From: an uncultured Solobacterium sp.
GTDB taxonomy: Bacteria; Bacillota_I; Bacilli_A; Erysipelotrichales; Erysipelotrichaceae
Length of the DNA: 31,443 nt
Reading direction: 5' to 3'
NCBI GenBank assembly: GCA_905235315.1
Contig: CAJOLG010000016.1
Coordinates: 1 to 31,443 of the forward strand
Shown: piece after piece, positions 1 through 7,682 of the stretch
Numbering within the stretch: the stretch's first letter is position 1
How the letters are laid out: each line of letters opens with the position of its first letter
Position numbers and translations under genes: made by a program
Notes under the pieces: model-generated
Told to the model about the DNA's origin: nothing
Databases searched by the model: none
The model's input: the letters and a program-made list of their open reading frames with translations, nothing else

Positions 1-537
1 CAGCCGTTCAGTGATACACCCACGGACGAAGCGGACATGGGGCTTTCGATGCATGTGAATCTTGTAAACTACGCAAAAAAATATATTTATATCGATACCC
101 CGTATCTTGTACTTAATAGTGATATGATGTCTGCGTTGTGCCGGGCTGCGCAGAGCGGTGTCGATGTGCGGATTCTGGTGCCCAGCATACCGGACAAGAA
201 AAGCGTCTATCAGATTACGAAATCAAATTTCGCGAAGCTGATCAGCGCCGGTGTGCGGGTTTATCGGTACCTGCCCGGATTCAATCACCGCAAGAATTTT
301 GTCTGTGATGATGAAGTGAGTCTTGTGGGATCTGTAAACACCGATTACCGAAGCTACTTCATGCAGTTTGAAGCAGGCATTCTGATGCGGAATACAGAGC
401 TTGCAGTTCACCTGCGGGGATGTTTTGAGAAGGGATTGGAAGAATCGGAAGAAGTTACGTGGGAGCAGTGCAGAAATACAAATCTGTTTGTGCGGATGTT
501 CCGCGGTATGCTTAACCTGCTCGCACCGCTGTTCTGA
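1..537 (+). CDS. cls: Cardiolipin synthase, C-terminal part (5' end outside window)
   Basis: The reading frame is already open at base 1, so only the last 178 residues are here. Cardiolipin synthase condenses phosphatidylglycerol at the membrane and belongs to the phospholipase D superfamily. The second HKD motif is intact: H-R-K, four residues, then D, followed by VGSVNTDYRS. The fragment ends in the hydrophobic tail LNLLAPLF. A complete paralogue at 12017-13540 on the other strand has the same layout (VGTVNLDYRS, ending LRLFAPLM), which supports the call. The amidase gene starts 15 bases downstream in the same direction. An internal ATG at 37 is not the true start, because the conserved domain continues upstream of it. 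Confidence 0.9.
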   Translation, partial: QPFSDTPTDEADMGLSMHVNLVNYAKKYIYIDTPYLVLNSDMMSALCRAAQSGVDVRILVPSIPDKKSVYQITKSNFAKLISAGVRVYRYLPGFNHRKNFVCDDEVSLVGSVNTDYRSYFMQFEAGILMRNTELAVHLRGCFEKGLEESEEVTWEQCRNTNLFVRMFRGMLNLLAPLF

Positions 538-552
538 TTGTTCAAATGACGT

Positions 553-1305
553 ATGAAGAGAAGAAGACGACTGAGACTCCGGATATTGATTCTGATGCTG
601 TCGTTTGTGACGGCAGCGCTTTTACTGACGGTTTTCATCCTGCTGACTCGTAAGTCTCCTGAGCCGCCGGCAGAGCCAGAAGCGACGGCGGAGCCGGAAG
701 AACCGGAGGAATTTACGGCAGATCATTCCATATACAATACGGAACTGAAATCCGTCGGCGGAATTCCCGTTATTCATACCCACGTGCCGTGGGACAGCCC
801 GCGGCGTCCGGGAGAGGTTCGGGAAATCCGGTATCTGACGATTCATGAGACGGACAACCGCAGTTCCGGGGCTGACGCAGAAGCGCACAACTCCCTGCTT
901 GTGAAGGATACTTCCAACAGCACGGGCTGGCATTATACCGTTGATGATCATTCCATCTATCACAATATTCCCGATAATGAAATCAGCTGGAATGCGGGTG
1001 ATAACCGCGCCCGGCTCGGCGGCAATATGAACGGCATTGGGATTGAGATGTGCGTCAATCTGACAAACGATTATGAACAGACCCTGCGCAACACCGCAAT
1101 GCTTGCGGCAGAACTGCTGGTGACATATGATCTGCACGCAGAGGATGTGCGTCTGCATCAGGATTTTATGGATAAGATCTGCCCGCACCGTCTGATATCG
1201 GAAGGACGCGTAGAGATGTTTTATCAGATGATCCGGGATGACTATACGGAACTTCTGAAGCAGGAAGTCAGAGATACGATAAAGCGAGGAAATGGAAATG
1301 AGTGA
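553..1305 (+). CDS. Membrane-anchored N-acetylmuramoyl-L-alanine amidase (Amidase_2/PGRP fold)
   Basis: A 250-residue cell-wall hydrolase predicted to cleave the MurNAc-L-Ala bond of peptidoglycan. Residues 1-8 are basic, 11-32 form a membrane helix or uncleaved signal anchor, and 36-54 are a Pro/Glu/Ala-rich linker. The catalytic domain runs from about 70 to 235. Probable zinc ligands are H98 (LTIHET), H202 (RLHQDF) and C210 (KICPHRL), matching the H-H-C set of the family; GWHY (H127) and GIGIEM (E165) are also typical. The start has no strong Shine-Dalgarno, so coupling to the upstream cls gene is possible. The 3' end overlaps the patatin gene by 8 bases. It could serve in turnover or recycling; no prophage genes are nearby. 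Confidence 0.88.
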   Translation: MKRRRRLRLRILILMLSFVTAALLLTVFILLTRKSPEPPAEPEATAEPEEPEEFTADHSIYNTELKSVGGIPVIHTHVPWDSPRRPGEVREIRYLTIHETDNRSSGADAEAHNSLLVKDTSNSTGWHYTVDDHSIYHNIPDNEISWNAGDNRARLGGNMNGIGIEMCVNLTNDYEQTLRNTAMLAAELLVTYDLHAEDVRLHQDFMDKICPHRLISEGRVEMFYQMIRDDYTELLKQEVRDTIKRGNGNE

Positions 1306-2212
1306 GAAAACAGGACTGGTTCTGGAAGGCGGAGGAGTGCGCGGAGCCTTTACCGCAGGCGCCTGCAAATGGCTGGTTGATAACGGGATCGAGTTTGATT
1401 ACAGCGTCGGCATTTCAAGCGGTGCGATGTATCAGACCTGTTATGAGGCACGCAACACGGAGCTGATGGAGCGCATCGCCTGTACCTATGCATGTGCAGA
1501 TGATGTGGTCGGGTTCAAGGCACTGCAGACGGAAGGCTACTATGTTGCCTATAAAAAACTGTTTCGGGAAGATCTTCTTAACAAAGAACACTTTTCGGTA
1601 AAGGAGCTTCGCGAGAAGAATCCGGACATGGAGATCGGCTGTTACGACCTGGAACAGGGGAAAACGATTTTCTTCAATGCCCAGGATCTTGACGATGATA
1701 TGGAACTCCTTCGGGCAAGCTGCTCGCTTCCGATTGCGGCACCGATCGTGGAATTCAAGGGCCATAAGCTGCTTGACGGCGGGATCACCAAGATGATTCC
1801 GATCGAGCGGGCAGTTGAGCAGAACTGCACAAAGACCGTGATTATAACAACCAAACCGAAGGATTATGTACGCAAACCCGCTTCCTTCTTCGTAAAGCTT
1901 CTGATGCGCCTGGTCTATCCGAAGTACCCCTGTGTTCTGGAAGACTACAGGGTCCGGCATCTGAATTACTACAAGCAGATTGATCTGATCCATCAGCTGG
2001 AAGCCGAAGGGAAGGCGGTTATGATCTACCCGTCAAAGACGATCAAGGTCAGCCGCTGGAAAGGCGATCCCGAGAAATGCCGGCAGCTGTTTGAACTCGG
2101 CTACCAGGATATGGAGGACCGGAAAGAGGAAATTTTCCGCATTCTCGGCAAAACAACGGAACCGTCTGCTGTTTTTGCGGAGCTGAACGTGAAAGAAAAG
2201 GTTCCCGCATGA
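1298..2212 (+). CDS. Patatin-like phospholipase family protein
   Basis: 304 residues, a serine lipase or acyl hydrolase with a Ser-Asp dyad, probably acting on membrane lipids. The oxyanion-hole loop GGGVRG is at 11-16, the nucleophile elbow GISSG has S40, and the catalytic Asp is in LLDGG (D160). The organisation resembles the short YjjU/RssA-type bacterial patatins. I chose ATG 1298 over ATG 1292 because GAGGA ends seven bases upstream of it, whereas the earlier ATG is almost on top of that site. It overlaps the amidase at its start and the HAD gene by the ATGA at its end, so translational coupling within one envelope/lipid operon is likely. Confidence 0.88.
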   Translation: MSEKTGLVLEGGGVRGAFTAGACKWLVDNGIEFDYSVGISSGAMYQTCYEARNTELMERIACTYACADDVVGFKALQTEGYYVAYKKLFREDLLNKEHFSVKELREKNPDMEIGCYDLEQGKTIFFNAQDLDDDMELLRASCSLPIAAPIVEFKGHKLLDGGITKMIPIERAVEQNCTKTVIITTKPKDYVRKPASFFVKLLMRLVYPKYPCVLEDYRVRHLNYYKQIDLIHQLEAEGKAVMIYPSKTIKVSRWKGDPEKCRQLFELGYQDMEDRKEEIFRILGKTTEPSAVFAELNVKEKVPA

Positions 2213-3027
2213 TTCGCCTGATCGCCAGTGATCTTGACGGAACAATTATCAATGCGCAGAACTTCTGCGATCCTTCCGTTCCGGAAACGATTGCGCATTA
2301 CCGCGGCAGGGGAGTCCGCTTTGCGGTATGCAGCGGAAGACCGCTCGATTCGGTAAAACCGCTTCTCTCCGGCTGGGGTCTTGAGAACCTTGCGGATTAT
2401 ATTATCGGATCCAACGGCGGGGAGGTGCTGGAAGTGAAAACCGGAAAGCGGCAGAGTGCCTACCTGCTGGAACCGGAGGTACTCCGCGATATTATTGACA
2501 TCTATGAACCGTTGGGTCTGATTCCTACCCTGTATGACGGCATGACGCTCTATGTCAGTAAAAAAACGGAAGAGGCAGAGGTTGTCGCCCGCCGTGTCGG
2601 GGTAACTGCGGTTGAGGCGGATGTCCGGGCAATGACCGTAAAACCGGAGCTGAAGGAGATGTTTATCCTGAAGCCGGAACAGATGGCGGAAGCGGAGCGC
2701 TATGCCGCATCGCATCCGGATCCAAGATTCAACGGATTCAAAACCGCGGTGGATCTCTTTGAGTTCTCCCATCCGCTGCTCGCAAAGGATGTCGGCCTGC
2801 GGATCATCGGCGCAATGATGCATATCACGGAAGAGGAAATGATGGCGTTCGGCGATACGACCAACGACATTGAGATGCTGGAATATGTGAAATACGGCGT
2901 TGCCATGGAGAACGGCACCGCGGATGCCAGGGCAGCAGCCTGGGCGACTGCACCTTCCGTAAATGAAAAGGGATTTGCCCGTTTTCTCAGAGCTCATCTC
3001 AGCGATACCCTTGAAGTCATACCATGA
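2209..3027 (+). CDS. Cof-type HAD-IIB family hydrolase
   Basis: 272 residues, a haloacid-dehalogenase-superfamily phosphatase with a C2 cap. Motif I is SDLDGT with nucleophile D8 and acid/base D10. Motif II is the Ser in CSGR, and motif IV is FGDTTNDIEML. Family members dephosphorylate sugar phosphates, nucleotides or cofactors such as FMN and PLP; the substrate cannot be read from sequence. The start overlaps the patatin stop as ATGA, so it is the last gene of the four-gene run and is followed by a terminator-like hairpin. Confidence 0.9.
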   Translation: MIRLIASDLDGTIINAQNFCDPSVPETIAHYRGRGVRFAVCSGRPLDSVKPLLSGWGLENLADYIIGSNGGEVLEVKTGKRQSAYLLEPEVLRDIIDIYEPLGLIPTLYDGMTLYVSKKTEEAEVVARRVGVTAVEADVRAMTVKPELKEMFILKPEQMAEAERYAASHPDPRFNGFKTAVDLFEFSHPLLAKDVGLRIIGAMMHITEEEMMAFGDTTNDIEMLEYVKYGVAMENGTADARAAAWATAPSVNEKGFARFLRAHLSDTLEVIP

Positions 3028-3032
3028 TGGAT

Positions 3033-3064
3033 GCGCGCAGCCCCTGTCGGCTGGGCGCTTTTAT
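3033..3064 (+). terminator. Intrinsic terminator after the envelope/HAD gene run
   Basis: GCGC and AGCC pair with GGCT and GCGC across a CCTGTC loop, with a two-base GG bulge, followed by TTTTATTT. It lies just beyond the HAD stop and just upstream of the next promoter. Confidence 0.6.
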
Positions 3065-3065
3065 T

Positions 3066-3074
3066 TGTTATAAT
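3066..3074 (+). promoter_or_regulatory. Extended -10 promoter of the adenosine-deaminase-like gene
   Basis: TGTTATAAT is a perfect extended -10 (TGnTATAAT). No convincing -35 lies 16-18 bases upstream, where the preceding terminator sits. Transcription should start near 3081, leaving a short leader that carries CGGAGG before ATG 3093. Confidence 0.6.
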
Positions 3075-3092
3075 CGGAAAAACGGAGGTGCT

Positions 3093-5561
3093 ATGGAACC
3101 GTTCGGGACTTTTTATCTGGATAAGGAAAAAGACATCATCGTTGACCTGTTTCAAGAGAGCGGGACACTGCACTATGTGCTGCGTACACCGAACCACAAA
3201 ACCGGCAATCTGATCCGCAATCTTGCGAAACTCTGCGATCTGAAGCTCAGTAAAGATGACAGGGATCTGCTTGTGATCCGGGGAACCGTACCGAGCTATT
3301 TTGATACGTATAACCGGCTTGTGTATATCTTCCGGCTGGGAAACACGAAGGTGGCCAATATCTATCCGGACGGAAGGGTGGAAATGAAAGCCGCGATTCC
3401 TTCGGTGTCAAAGACACTGATGTCCCAGACAAAGCACTATTCCCTGGATATTGCGCGCACGATCGTGAAAACCTATATCCGCACCGAGGTGAAGTTTCAC
3501 TCGGATCTGCATACGCATATGAATGCGAATCTGTCCCCGGATATTCTGATCGCGCTCGGCATCATGCATCAGATCCGGTATCCGCTTTACTACATCAAAA
3601 AACTGAATCTCCGGCTGACGACGGAACAGATGGAGTATCTGGTCGCCCAGCGGCGGAAAACCGAAGAGCAGTTCCGGGACAGCACCCTGAAGGGAAAGTA
3701 TCTGAACCGGCGGATCGATGACAACACCAGCATCAATTTTGCCCGGCTGATTCTCGAAAATCCGGCGGACAGCGAGTATAACATCGCAAAGATCCGCATG
3801 TCGCTTGCGGTGCTGAAAGACGGACAGGCAGTCTTTTCCAATCTTGAAAAGGTATATCTTTACCGGTATGTCTTCACAAAAGGGGTCCGGGCACAGGATA
3901 CCTGTTCCCTGGAAAGCTTTGCGGCAGTGAAGGATCCGGATATCCTTGCGGTTCTGAAGCAGATTCAGAAAGACCGCAGACATAAGACCTACCGGAACAA
4001 TACGCTGTTTCAGGACAAACTGCTGTGGATTGCCCGGAGCTATGCATACCGGGGAATCACCTATGCCGAGATATCCGATACCTCACTGGTCAAAGCGGAC
4101 CTTTCTCCGCAGGTTCTCAGCGAGATCCATGCGGTCATGCCGGCAGTGACGCGGGAGACCGGCGTCACCCTCCGTTTTCTTGCGGCAGTAAGAAGAATCC
4201 CGCTGACGATTGTCAAGGATTCGGTGACCGCGGCGGATTATCTGAAAGATAACCTGCGGGTTCTCCGGGCCGTTGCGGAGGATCCCTATGTTGCAGGATG
4301 TGATATTGTCGGGGAAGAAATCAATGATATCCGTGAGCTGGCTCCGTTCATCCGGGAACTGACCGTTCTTGCGCAGGAGATTCCTTCGTTTGTGATTCGG
4401 ATTCATGCGGGTGAAAACGACAGCCTGCGGGATAATGTGGCCAATTCCATCACCTGCGTAAAAGCGGCGCTGGCACCGGGACAGAAGATGCCGTGTGTCC
4501 GGATCGGGCATGGCCTTTATACCGCCAATCTTTCCGGCCGAAAAGGAAAACAGCTGCTGAAAGATATTCTGGAAAACGATGTGGTGCTGGAGTTTCAGAT
4601 CACCTCGAATGTTCGGCTGAACAATCTCAACTCCCTGAAAAAGCATCCCCTGAAAGAATACCTCGCCGCCGGAATCCGCTGTGTGCAGGGAACCGACGGC
4701 GGAGCGCTCTACGGCACGGATTCCGTCGATGAACAGCTTTCCCTGGAAAAGCTGCTGGATCTCAGTTTTGATGAGATGCGGCAGATGCGTACTGCGGAGG
4801 ATGAAATCATTGCGGCCAGTATGGATGCCTTCCGTAAAAAACGCGCCGCATTCCGAAAAGCCTGCGGGGAGGAACCTGTACAGGACTATTACCGCCGGAA
4901 GATCGACGCCTCGGAAATGATCGGACGCACACTGCTCAGCTCTGCGGTAAAATACAGCTCGGCAGAGGAACTGCAGGGCCGGATCCAACCGATGCCGGCG
5001 GACAGGTATCCGATCGTAATTGCCGGCGGCAGTTTCAACAATGATGTGCATTCCACAAAAGTTCGTACGGACTGCCTGGATCTGATTGACCGGATGGCTG
5101 CGGAGCTTGATCCCGCAAAGGTATTCTTTGTGGTGGGAGACAAGCTTAACGGCTATGAGCGGTATCTCATCCGGCAGTGCAGGGGAGCGTTTGATATCTA
5201 CGCGATTATACCGAGTGTGATCAGCGGCTATGAGCGCAACCGGCTGATTGAAAGCAGGGTAAAGCCCGTTATTTCCATTGACCCCACCGGAATGGGCCTG
5301 TATAAGAGTTTTGCCTATGAGATCTTCAAGCGGCGCCCGTCCACATTGATTGCCTTTGACGGAAATGCGGCCGGCGCAAATCTCATTCAGGAAGCGAAGA
5401 ACGCACGGTATAAAGCACAGATCTTTGTGAGTGAATCTTCCCGCGGTCTCAGGCCGAAGGCAGAGTCTCTTCAGGGCTATGTGAAACGGTTTGGCCCCCA
5501 GGATGATATTCTGCCCGAAATCAAAGCACGCATCGAAGAAGTGATGGAAACGGAAAAGTAA
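3093..5561 (+). CDS. Large adenosine-deaminase-like protein with C-terminal Rossmann/SLOG-like domain
   Basis: 822 residues, more than twice a normal adenosine deaminase. Residues 1-120 are an unrecognised N-terminal region. The deaminase motifs are HTH (H140, H142), HAGE (H438, E441), RIGHG (H473) and GTDGG (D535, where the family usually has TDDP); all metal and catalytic positions look filled. The distance from HTH to HAGE is about 300 residues against about 200 in canonical enzymes, so a large insertion is present. From residue 639 a separate alpha/beta domain begins with VIAGGSF, has strands FFVVGDK and LIAFDGNAAG, and resembles the DprA/SLOG arrangement. I chose ATG 3093 because CGGAGG precedes it; the in-frame ATG at 3024 overlaps the HAD gene and lies upstream of the promoter. 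Adenosine or a modified purine nucleotide is the inferred substrate. It could be a RADAR RdrB-like or other nucleotide-sensing enzyme, but no RdrA-type ATPase is adjacent. Confidence 0.75.
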   Translation: MEPFGTFYLDKEKDIIVDLFQESGTLHYVLRTPNHKTGNLIRNLAKLCDLKLSKDDRDLLVIRGTVPSYFDTYNRLVYIFRLGNTKVANIYPDGRVEMKAAIPSVSKTLMSQTKHYSLDIARTIVKTYIRTEVKFHSDLHTHMNANLSPDILIALGIMHQIRYPLYYIKKLNLRLTTEQMEYLVAQRRKTEEQFRDSTLKGKYLNRRIDDNTSINFARLILENPADSEYNIAKIRMSLAVLKDGQAVFSNLEKVYLYRYVFTKGVRAQDTCSLESFAAVKDPDILAVLKQIQKDRRHKTYRNNTLFQDKLLWIARSYAYRGITYAEISDTSLVKADLSPQVLSEIHAVMPAVTRETGVTLRFLAAVRRIPLTIVKDSVTAADYLKDNLRVLRAVAEDPYVAGCDIVGEEINDIRELAPFIRELTVLAQEIPSFVIRIHAGENDSLRDNVANSITCVKAALAPGQKMPCVRIGHGLYTANLSGRKGKQLLKDILENDVVLEFQITSNVRLNNLNSLKKHPLKEYLAAGIRCVQGTDGGALYGTDSVDEQLSLEKLLDLSFDEMRQMRTAEDEIIAASMDAFRKKRAAFRKACGEEPVQDYYRRKIDASEMIGRTLLSSAVKYSSAEELQGRIQPMPADRYPIVIAGGSFNNDVHSTKVRTDCLDLIDRMAAELDPAKVFFVVGDKLNGYERYLIRQCRGAFDIYAIIPSVISGYERNRLIESRVKPVISIDPTGMGLYKSFAYEIFKRRPSTLIAFDGNAAGANLIQEAKNARYKAQIFVSESSRGLRPKAESLQGYVKRFGPQDDILPEIKARIEEVMETEK

Positions 5562-5567
5562 ATGAAA

Positions 5568-5595
5568 GAACCGGCTGCGGCCGGTTCAGTTCTTT
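5568..5595. terminator. Bidirectional terminator between the deaminase-like gene and ttcA
   Basis: GAACCGGC, loop TGCG, GCCGGTTC is a perfect 8-bp stem followed by AGTTCTTTTT on the plus strand and by TTTCAT on the minus strand. It overlaps the stop codon of the convergent gene. Confidence 0.8.
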
Positions 5596-6446
5596 TTATC
5601 CGAAGGATCCTGATCGTAGGTTTCGAGAAAACTGTGACGGATTCCGTCAAGTTTGTAGCCGGGGAAGGTATCCAGCTGCACGGCATGAACCGCGCGGAAG
5701 ATGTTTCCTTCGATTTCGGGATTTGTGTTCTTCAGCTGTGCGATCAGCTGCTTTACTTCTTTGCGCTTGGAGGTGGATTCTCTTCCGGCATCCGCATTCT
5801 GCTCGGTGAACTTGCAGGCGCAGCGGATAAACTCGAGATTATTGTAGCGGCACCAGTCTTCAACCGCCTGTTCTTTGATGCAGTACATCGGGCGGATCAG
5901 CTCCATGCCCGGAAAATTTTCGCTGTGCGCTTTGGGAATCAACGCATCAATCTTACTGGCGTACATCATGGAAACGAGAACGGTTTCGATCACATCATTC
6001 ATGTGATGCCCCAGCGCAATCTTATTGCAGGAGAGCTCCTGCGCCCGGTTGTACAGATGACCCCGGCGCATTCTTGCGCAGAGATAGCAGGGGTTCTTCG
6101 GCTGGCTGTTTGCGACACGGAAAATATCCGTGTCAAAGATCTCGATCGGAATTTCCAGGATGGCTGCGTTTTCAATGATCTTCTGACGGTTTGCCTCACT
6201 GTAGCCCGGATCCATGACAATAAATCTCAGTTCAAAGGGGATGTCCGAATGACGCTTCAGTTCCTGGAACAGCTTGGCCATGCACATGGAATCCTTTCCC
6301 CCTGAAATGCATACCGCAATGCGGTCATTCGGCTGAATCAGTTCATATTCGGTGATGGCATTCAGAAAGGGTGCCCAGAGTTCTTTCCGGTATTTTCGGA
6401 TGATACTGCGCTCAATTGTCTGAACACGTGTAAGTTCCCGTTTCAT
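5586..6446 (-). CDS. ttcA: TtcA-family tRNA 2-thiocytidine synthetase (PP-loop ATPase)
   Basis: 286 residues. TtcA adenylates C32 of certain tRNAs and replaces its oxygen with sulfur, using a [4Fe-4S] cluster. The PP-loop SGGKDS is at 48-53. C120 and C123 (PCYLCARMRRG) with C209/C211 (RCACKF) match the CxxC plus distal Cys pattern that binds the cluster in TtcA, and LGHHMNDVIET is the second family motif. The distal motif separates it from TilS, which lacks these cysteines. Upstream, AGGAG lies about 15 bases from the ATG, which is long. Function is assigned by family; the exact tRNA targets are not shown. Confidence 0.85.
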   Translation of the reverse strand: MKRELTRVQTIERSIIRKYRKELWAPFLNAITEYELIQPNDRIAVCISGGKDSMCMAKLFQELKRHSDIPFELRFIVMDPGYSEANRQKIIENAAILEIPIEIFDTDIFRVANSQPKNPCYLCARMRRGHLYNRAQELSCNKIALGHHMNDVIETVLVSMMYASKIDALIPKAHSENFPGMELIRPMYCIKEQAVEDWCRYNNLEFIRCACKFTEQNADAGRESTSKRKEVKQLIAQLKNTNPEIEGNIFRAVHAVQLDTFPGYKLDGIRHSFLETYDQDPSDKKN

Positions 6447-6507
6447 ATATTGTTCAGTTTACTCCTATTGGGTCGTTGTGAACAGCGGGAGGGATACGCA
6501 GGCGGCA

Positions 6508-6532
6508 TAAAAAAAGAGACGTTTCCGCCTCT
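6508..6532 (-). terminator. Terminator of the EF-hand membrane mini-gene
   Basis: On the minus strand AGAGGCG, loop GAAA, CGTCTCT (one G-U pair) is followed by TTTTTTTA, directly after the stop codon at 6535. Confidence 0.8.
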
Positions 6533-6534
6533 GT

Positions 6535-6714
6535 TCAGATGACAAATGCCAGCAGAGCCACAATCACGACCACCACGAAGATGCCGGCCCCGATCATGAG
6601 CCATGGAATTGATTCTTCGCGTTCCGGATCTTTTACGGCCGCCTCTTCTGCGAGAATATCTTCAAGTGCTTCTTCTTCCGGATCCAGTTTCCCGTTTTTA
6701 TTGAGATCGAGCAT
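6535..6714 (-). CDS. 59-residue EF-hand-loop, single-membrane-helix protein
   Basis: An unnamed small gene. Residues 3-14 (DLNKNGKLDPEE) fit the 12-position EF-hand calcium loop, with D, N, N, G, K, L, D, E at positions 1, 3, 5, 6, 7, 8, 9 and 12. An acidic stretch (about 15-36) follows, then a hydrophobic helix (about 38-59) ending at the C-terminus, as in a tail-anchored protein. The gene is supported by AGGA seven bases before the ATG and by an intrinsic terminator immediately after the stop. The overlapping plus-strand frame is low-complexity Thr/Ser and has no such signals. It stands alone, upstream of and codirectional with ttcA. Calcium binding is inferred only from the loop pattern, and one unpaired EF-hand often binds weakly. 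Confidence 0.75.
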   Translation of the reverse strand: MLDLNKNGKLDPEEEALEDILAEEAAVKDPEREESIPWLMIGAGIFVVVVIVALLAFVI

Positions 6715-6778
6715 AAAACTATCCTAACTGAAATCCATGCATGACGCAAACCCGTTACAGGCAGAATCCAACGAATGA

Positions 6779-6784
6779 TATGAT
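6779..6784 (+). promoter_or_regulatory. Candidate -10 for the metallo-hydrolase gene
   Basis: TATGAT ends nine bases before ATG 6794, with a weak TTACAG 18 bases upstream. No Shine-Dalgarno fits between, so the mRNA may have almost no leader. Confidence 0.4.
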
Positions 6785-6793
6785 AAAGACACG

Positions 6794-7534
6794 ATGAGAC
6801 AGATAACAGAACACATTTACTGTATGGATGCCGACGCAGAAACCGATCAGCCGTTTATATTCCTGATTCAGGGGCAGCGTTTCAGCCTGCTGGCGGATAC
6901 CGGAAACTCGCCGGAAAATTACCGGAAGTTTCTGCGGGAATTGAACGAAGCCGGGCTTAAAGAACCGGACCTTGCGGTTCTGACACACTGGCATTGGGAC
7001 CATACGTTCGGCGCATGTGCTGCAGAATGCCCGGTAATCGCATCGGAAGAAACCGACCGGATCCTGCAGCGGGTATGCGCCTGGCAGTGGGATGATGCGT
7101 CAATGCGGCATCGGCTTGAAACCGGGGAGGACATCCCGTTTACCTATGACTGTATGCGGGCGCAGTATCCGGATCCGGAAACGATTCGGGTTACCCGTCC
7201 GGATATTACATTTCGTGATACGATGACGATCGATCTTGGAGGGGTGGTCTGTCATCTGGAACACCGGGATTCCCCGCATACAAGAGACGCCGTGATGATT
7301 CATATCCCGAAAGACGATGTCCTGATCGGCGGGGATGCGCACTATGAGGATTACTATGACAATGACGGCCGGTATGATTACGGGCGTCTTGCGGAGTTTA
7401 TCGCATACCTGAACGGAATTCCGTTTACGATGTATCTCAAAGGACACGATGAGCCCGCCATGTCAAAAAACGACCTCCTTGCATTGCTGGGAGATGCGCT
7501 TCAGAAACTGGTACCGGAGTCCGGCACTGCGTGA
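6794..7534 (+). CDS. MBL-fold metallo-hydrolase
   Basis: 246 residues of the metallo-beta-lactamase fold. The zinc-binding signature HxHxDH is at 65-70 (THWHWDH); later ligands are the His in SPHTRD and the Asp in IGGDAHYED. It lacks the extra domains of RNase J or CPSF-type nucleases and resembles small glyoxalase-II-like or lactonase-like hydrolases, probably cytoplasmic. The substrate is unknown. It is flanked by its own promoter and by tRNA-Val, so it looks monocistronic. Confidence 0.85.
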   Translation: MRQITEHIYCMDADAETDQPFIFLIQGQRFSLLADTGNSPENYRKFLRELNEAGLKEPDLAVLTHWHWDHTFGACAAECPVIASEETDRILQRVCAWQWDDASMRHRLETGEDIPFTYDCMRAQYPDPETIRVTRPDITFRDTMTIDLGGVVCHLEHRDSPHTRDAVMIHIPKDDVLIGGDAHYEDYYDNDGRYDYGRLAEFIAYLNGIPFTMYLKGHDEPAMSKNDLLALLGDALQKLVPESGTA

Positions 7535-7565
7535 AAAAACACTTTCCATTCCATGCGGGATATGC

Positions 7566-7571
7566 TAATAT
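7566..7571 (+). promoter_or_regulatory. Probable tRNA-Val promoter -10
   Basis: TAATAT preceded by TGC (extended -10 form) with TTCCAT about 16 bases upstream; the tRNA begins 13 bases downstream. Confidence 0.45.
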
Positions 7572-7583
7572 ATCAACGCACAT

Positions 7584-7656
7584 GAGTGCTTAGCTCAGTT
7601 GGGAGAGCACTTCCTTGACGTGGAAGGGGTCATGGGTTCGAGTCCCTTAGCGCTCA
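7584..7656 (+). tRNA. tRNA-Val (anticodon GAC)
   Basis: A full cloverleaf can be drawn. The acceptor GAGTGCT pairs with AGCGCTC (one G-U), the D-arm is GCTC/GAGC, and the anticodon stem CTTCC/GGAAG holds loop TTGACGT with GAC at 7617-7619. The T-loop is TTCGAGT. Two oddities: the T-stem has a T-T mismatch (7633/7647), and the discriminator A is followed by CCC rather than CCA, because the 3' end is tandemly duplicated and the encoded CCA follows the second copy. Confidence 0.88.
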
Positions 7657-7671
7657 CCCTTAGCGCTCACC
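7644..7671 (+). repeat. 13-bp tandem duplication of the tRNA-Val 3' end
   Basis: CCCTTAGCGCTCA occurs twice head to tail (7644-7656 and 7657-7669), followed by CC and then A. The first copy completes the T-stem and acceptor stem; the second is followed by CCA. Confidence 0.9.
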
Positions 7672-7682
7672 ATATCAAATTC

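Noticed and set aside
3093..5561. Full RADAR (RdrA-RdrB) anti-phage system
   Set aside because: The deaminase-like protein is of RdrB-like size, but no RdrA-type ATPase or membrane partner lies on either side; neighbours are a HAD phosphatase and ttcA.
6539..6727. Plus-strand Thr/Ser-rich frame of 62 codons
   Set aside because: It overlaps the EF-hand mini-gene, which has a ribosome site and terminator on the other strand; this frame has neither.
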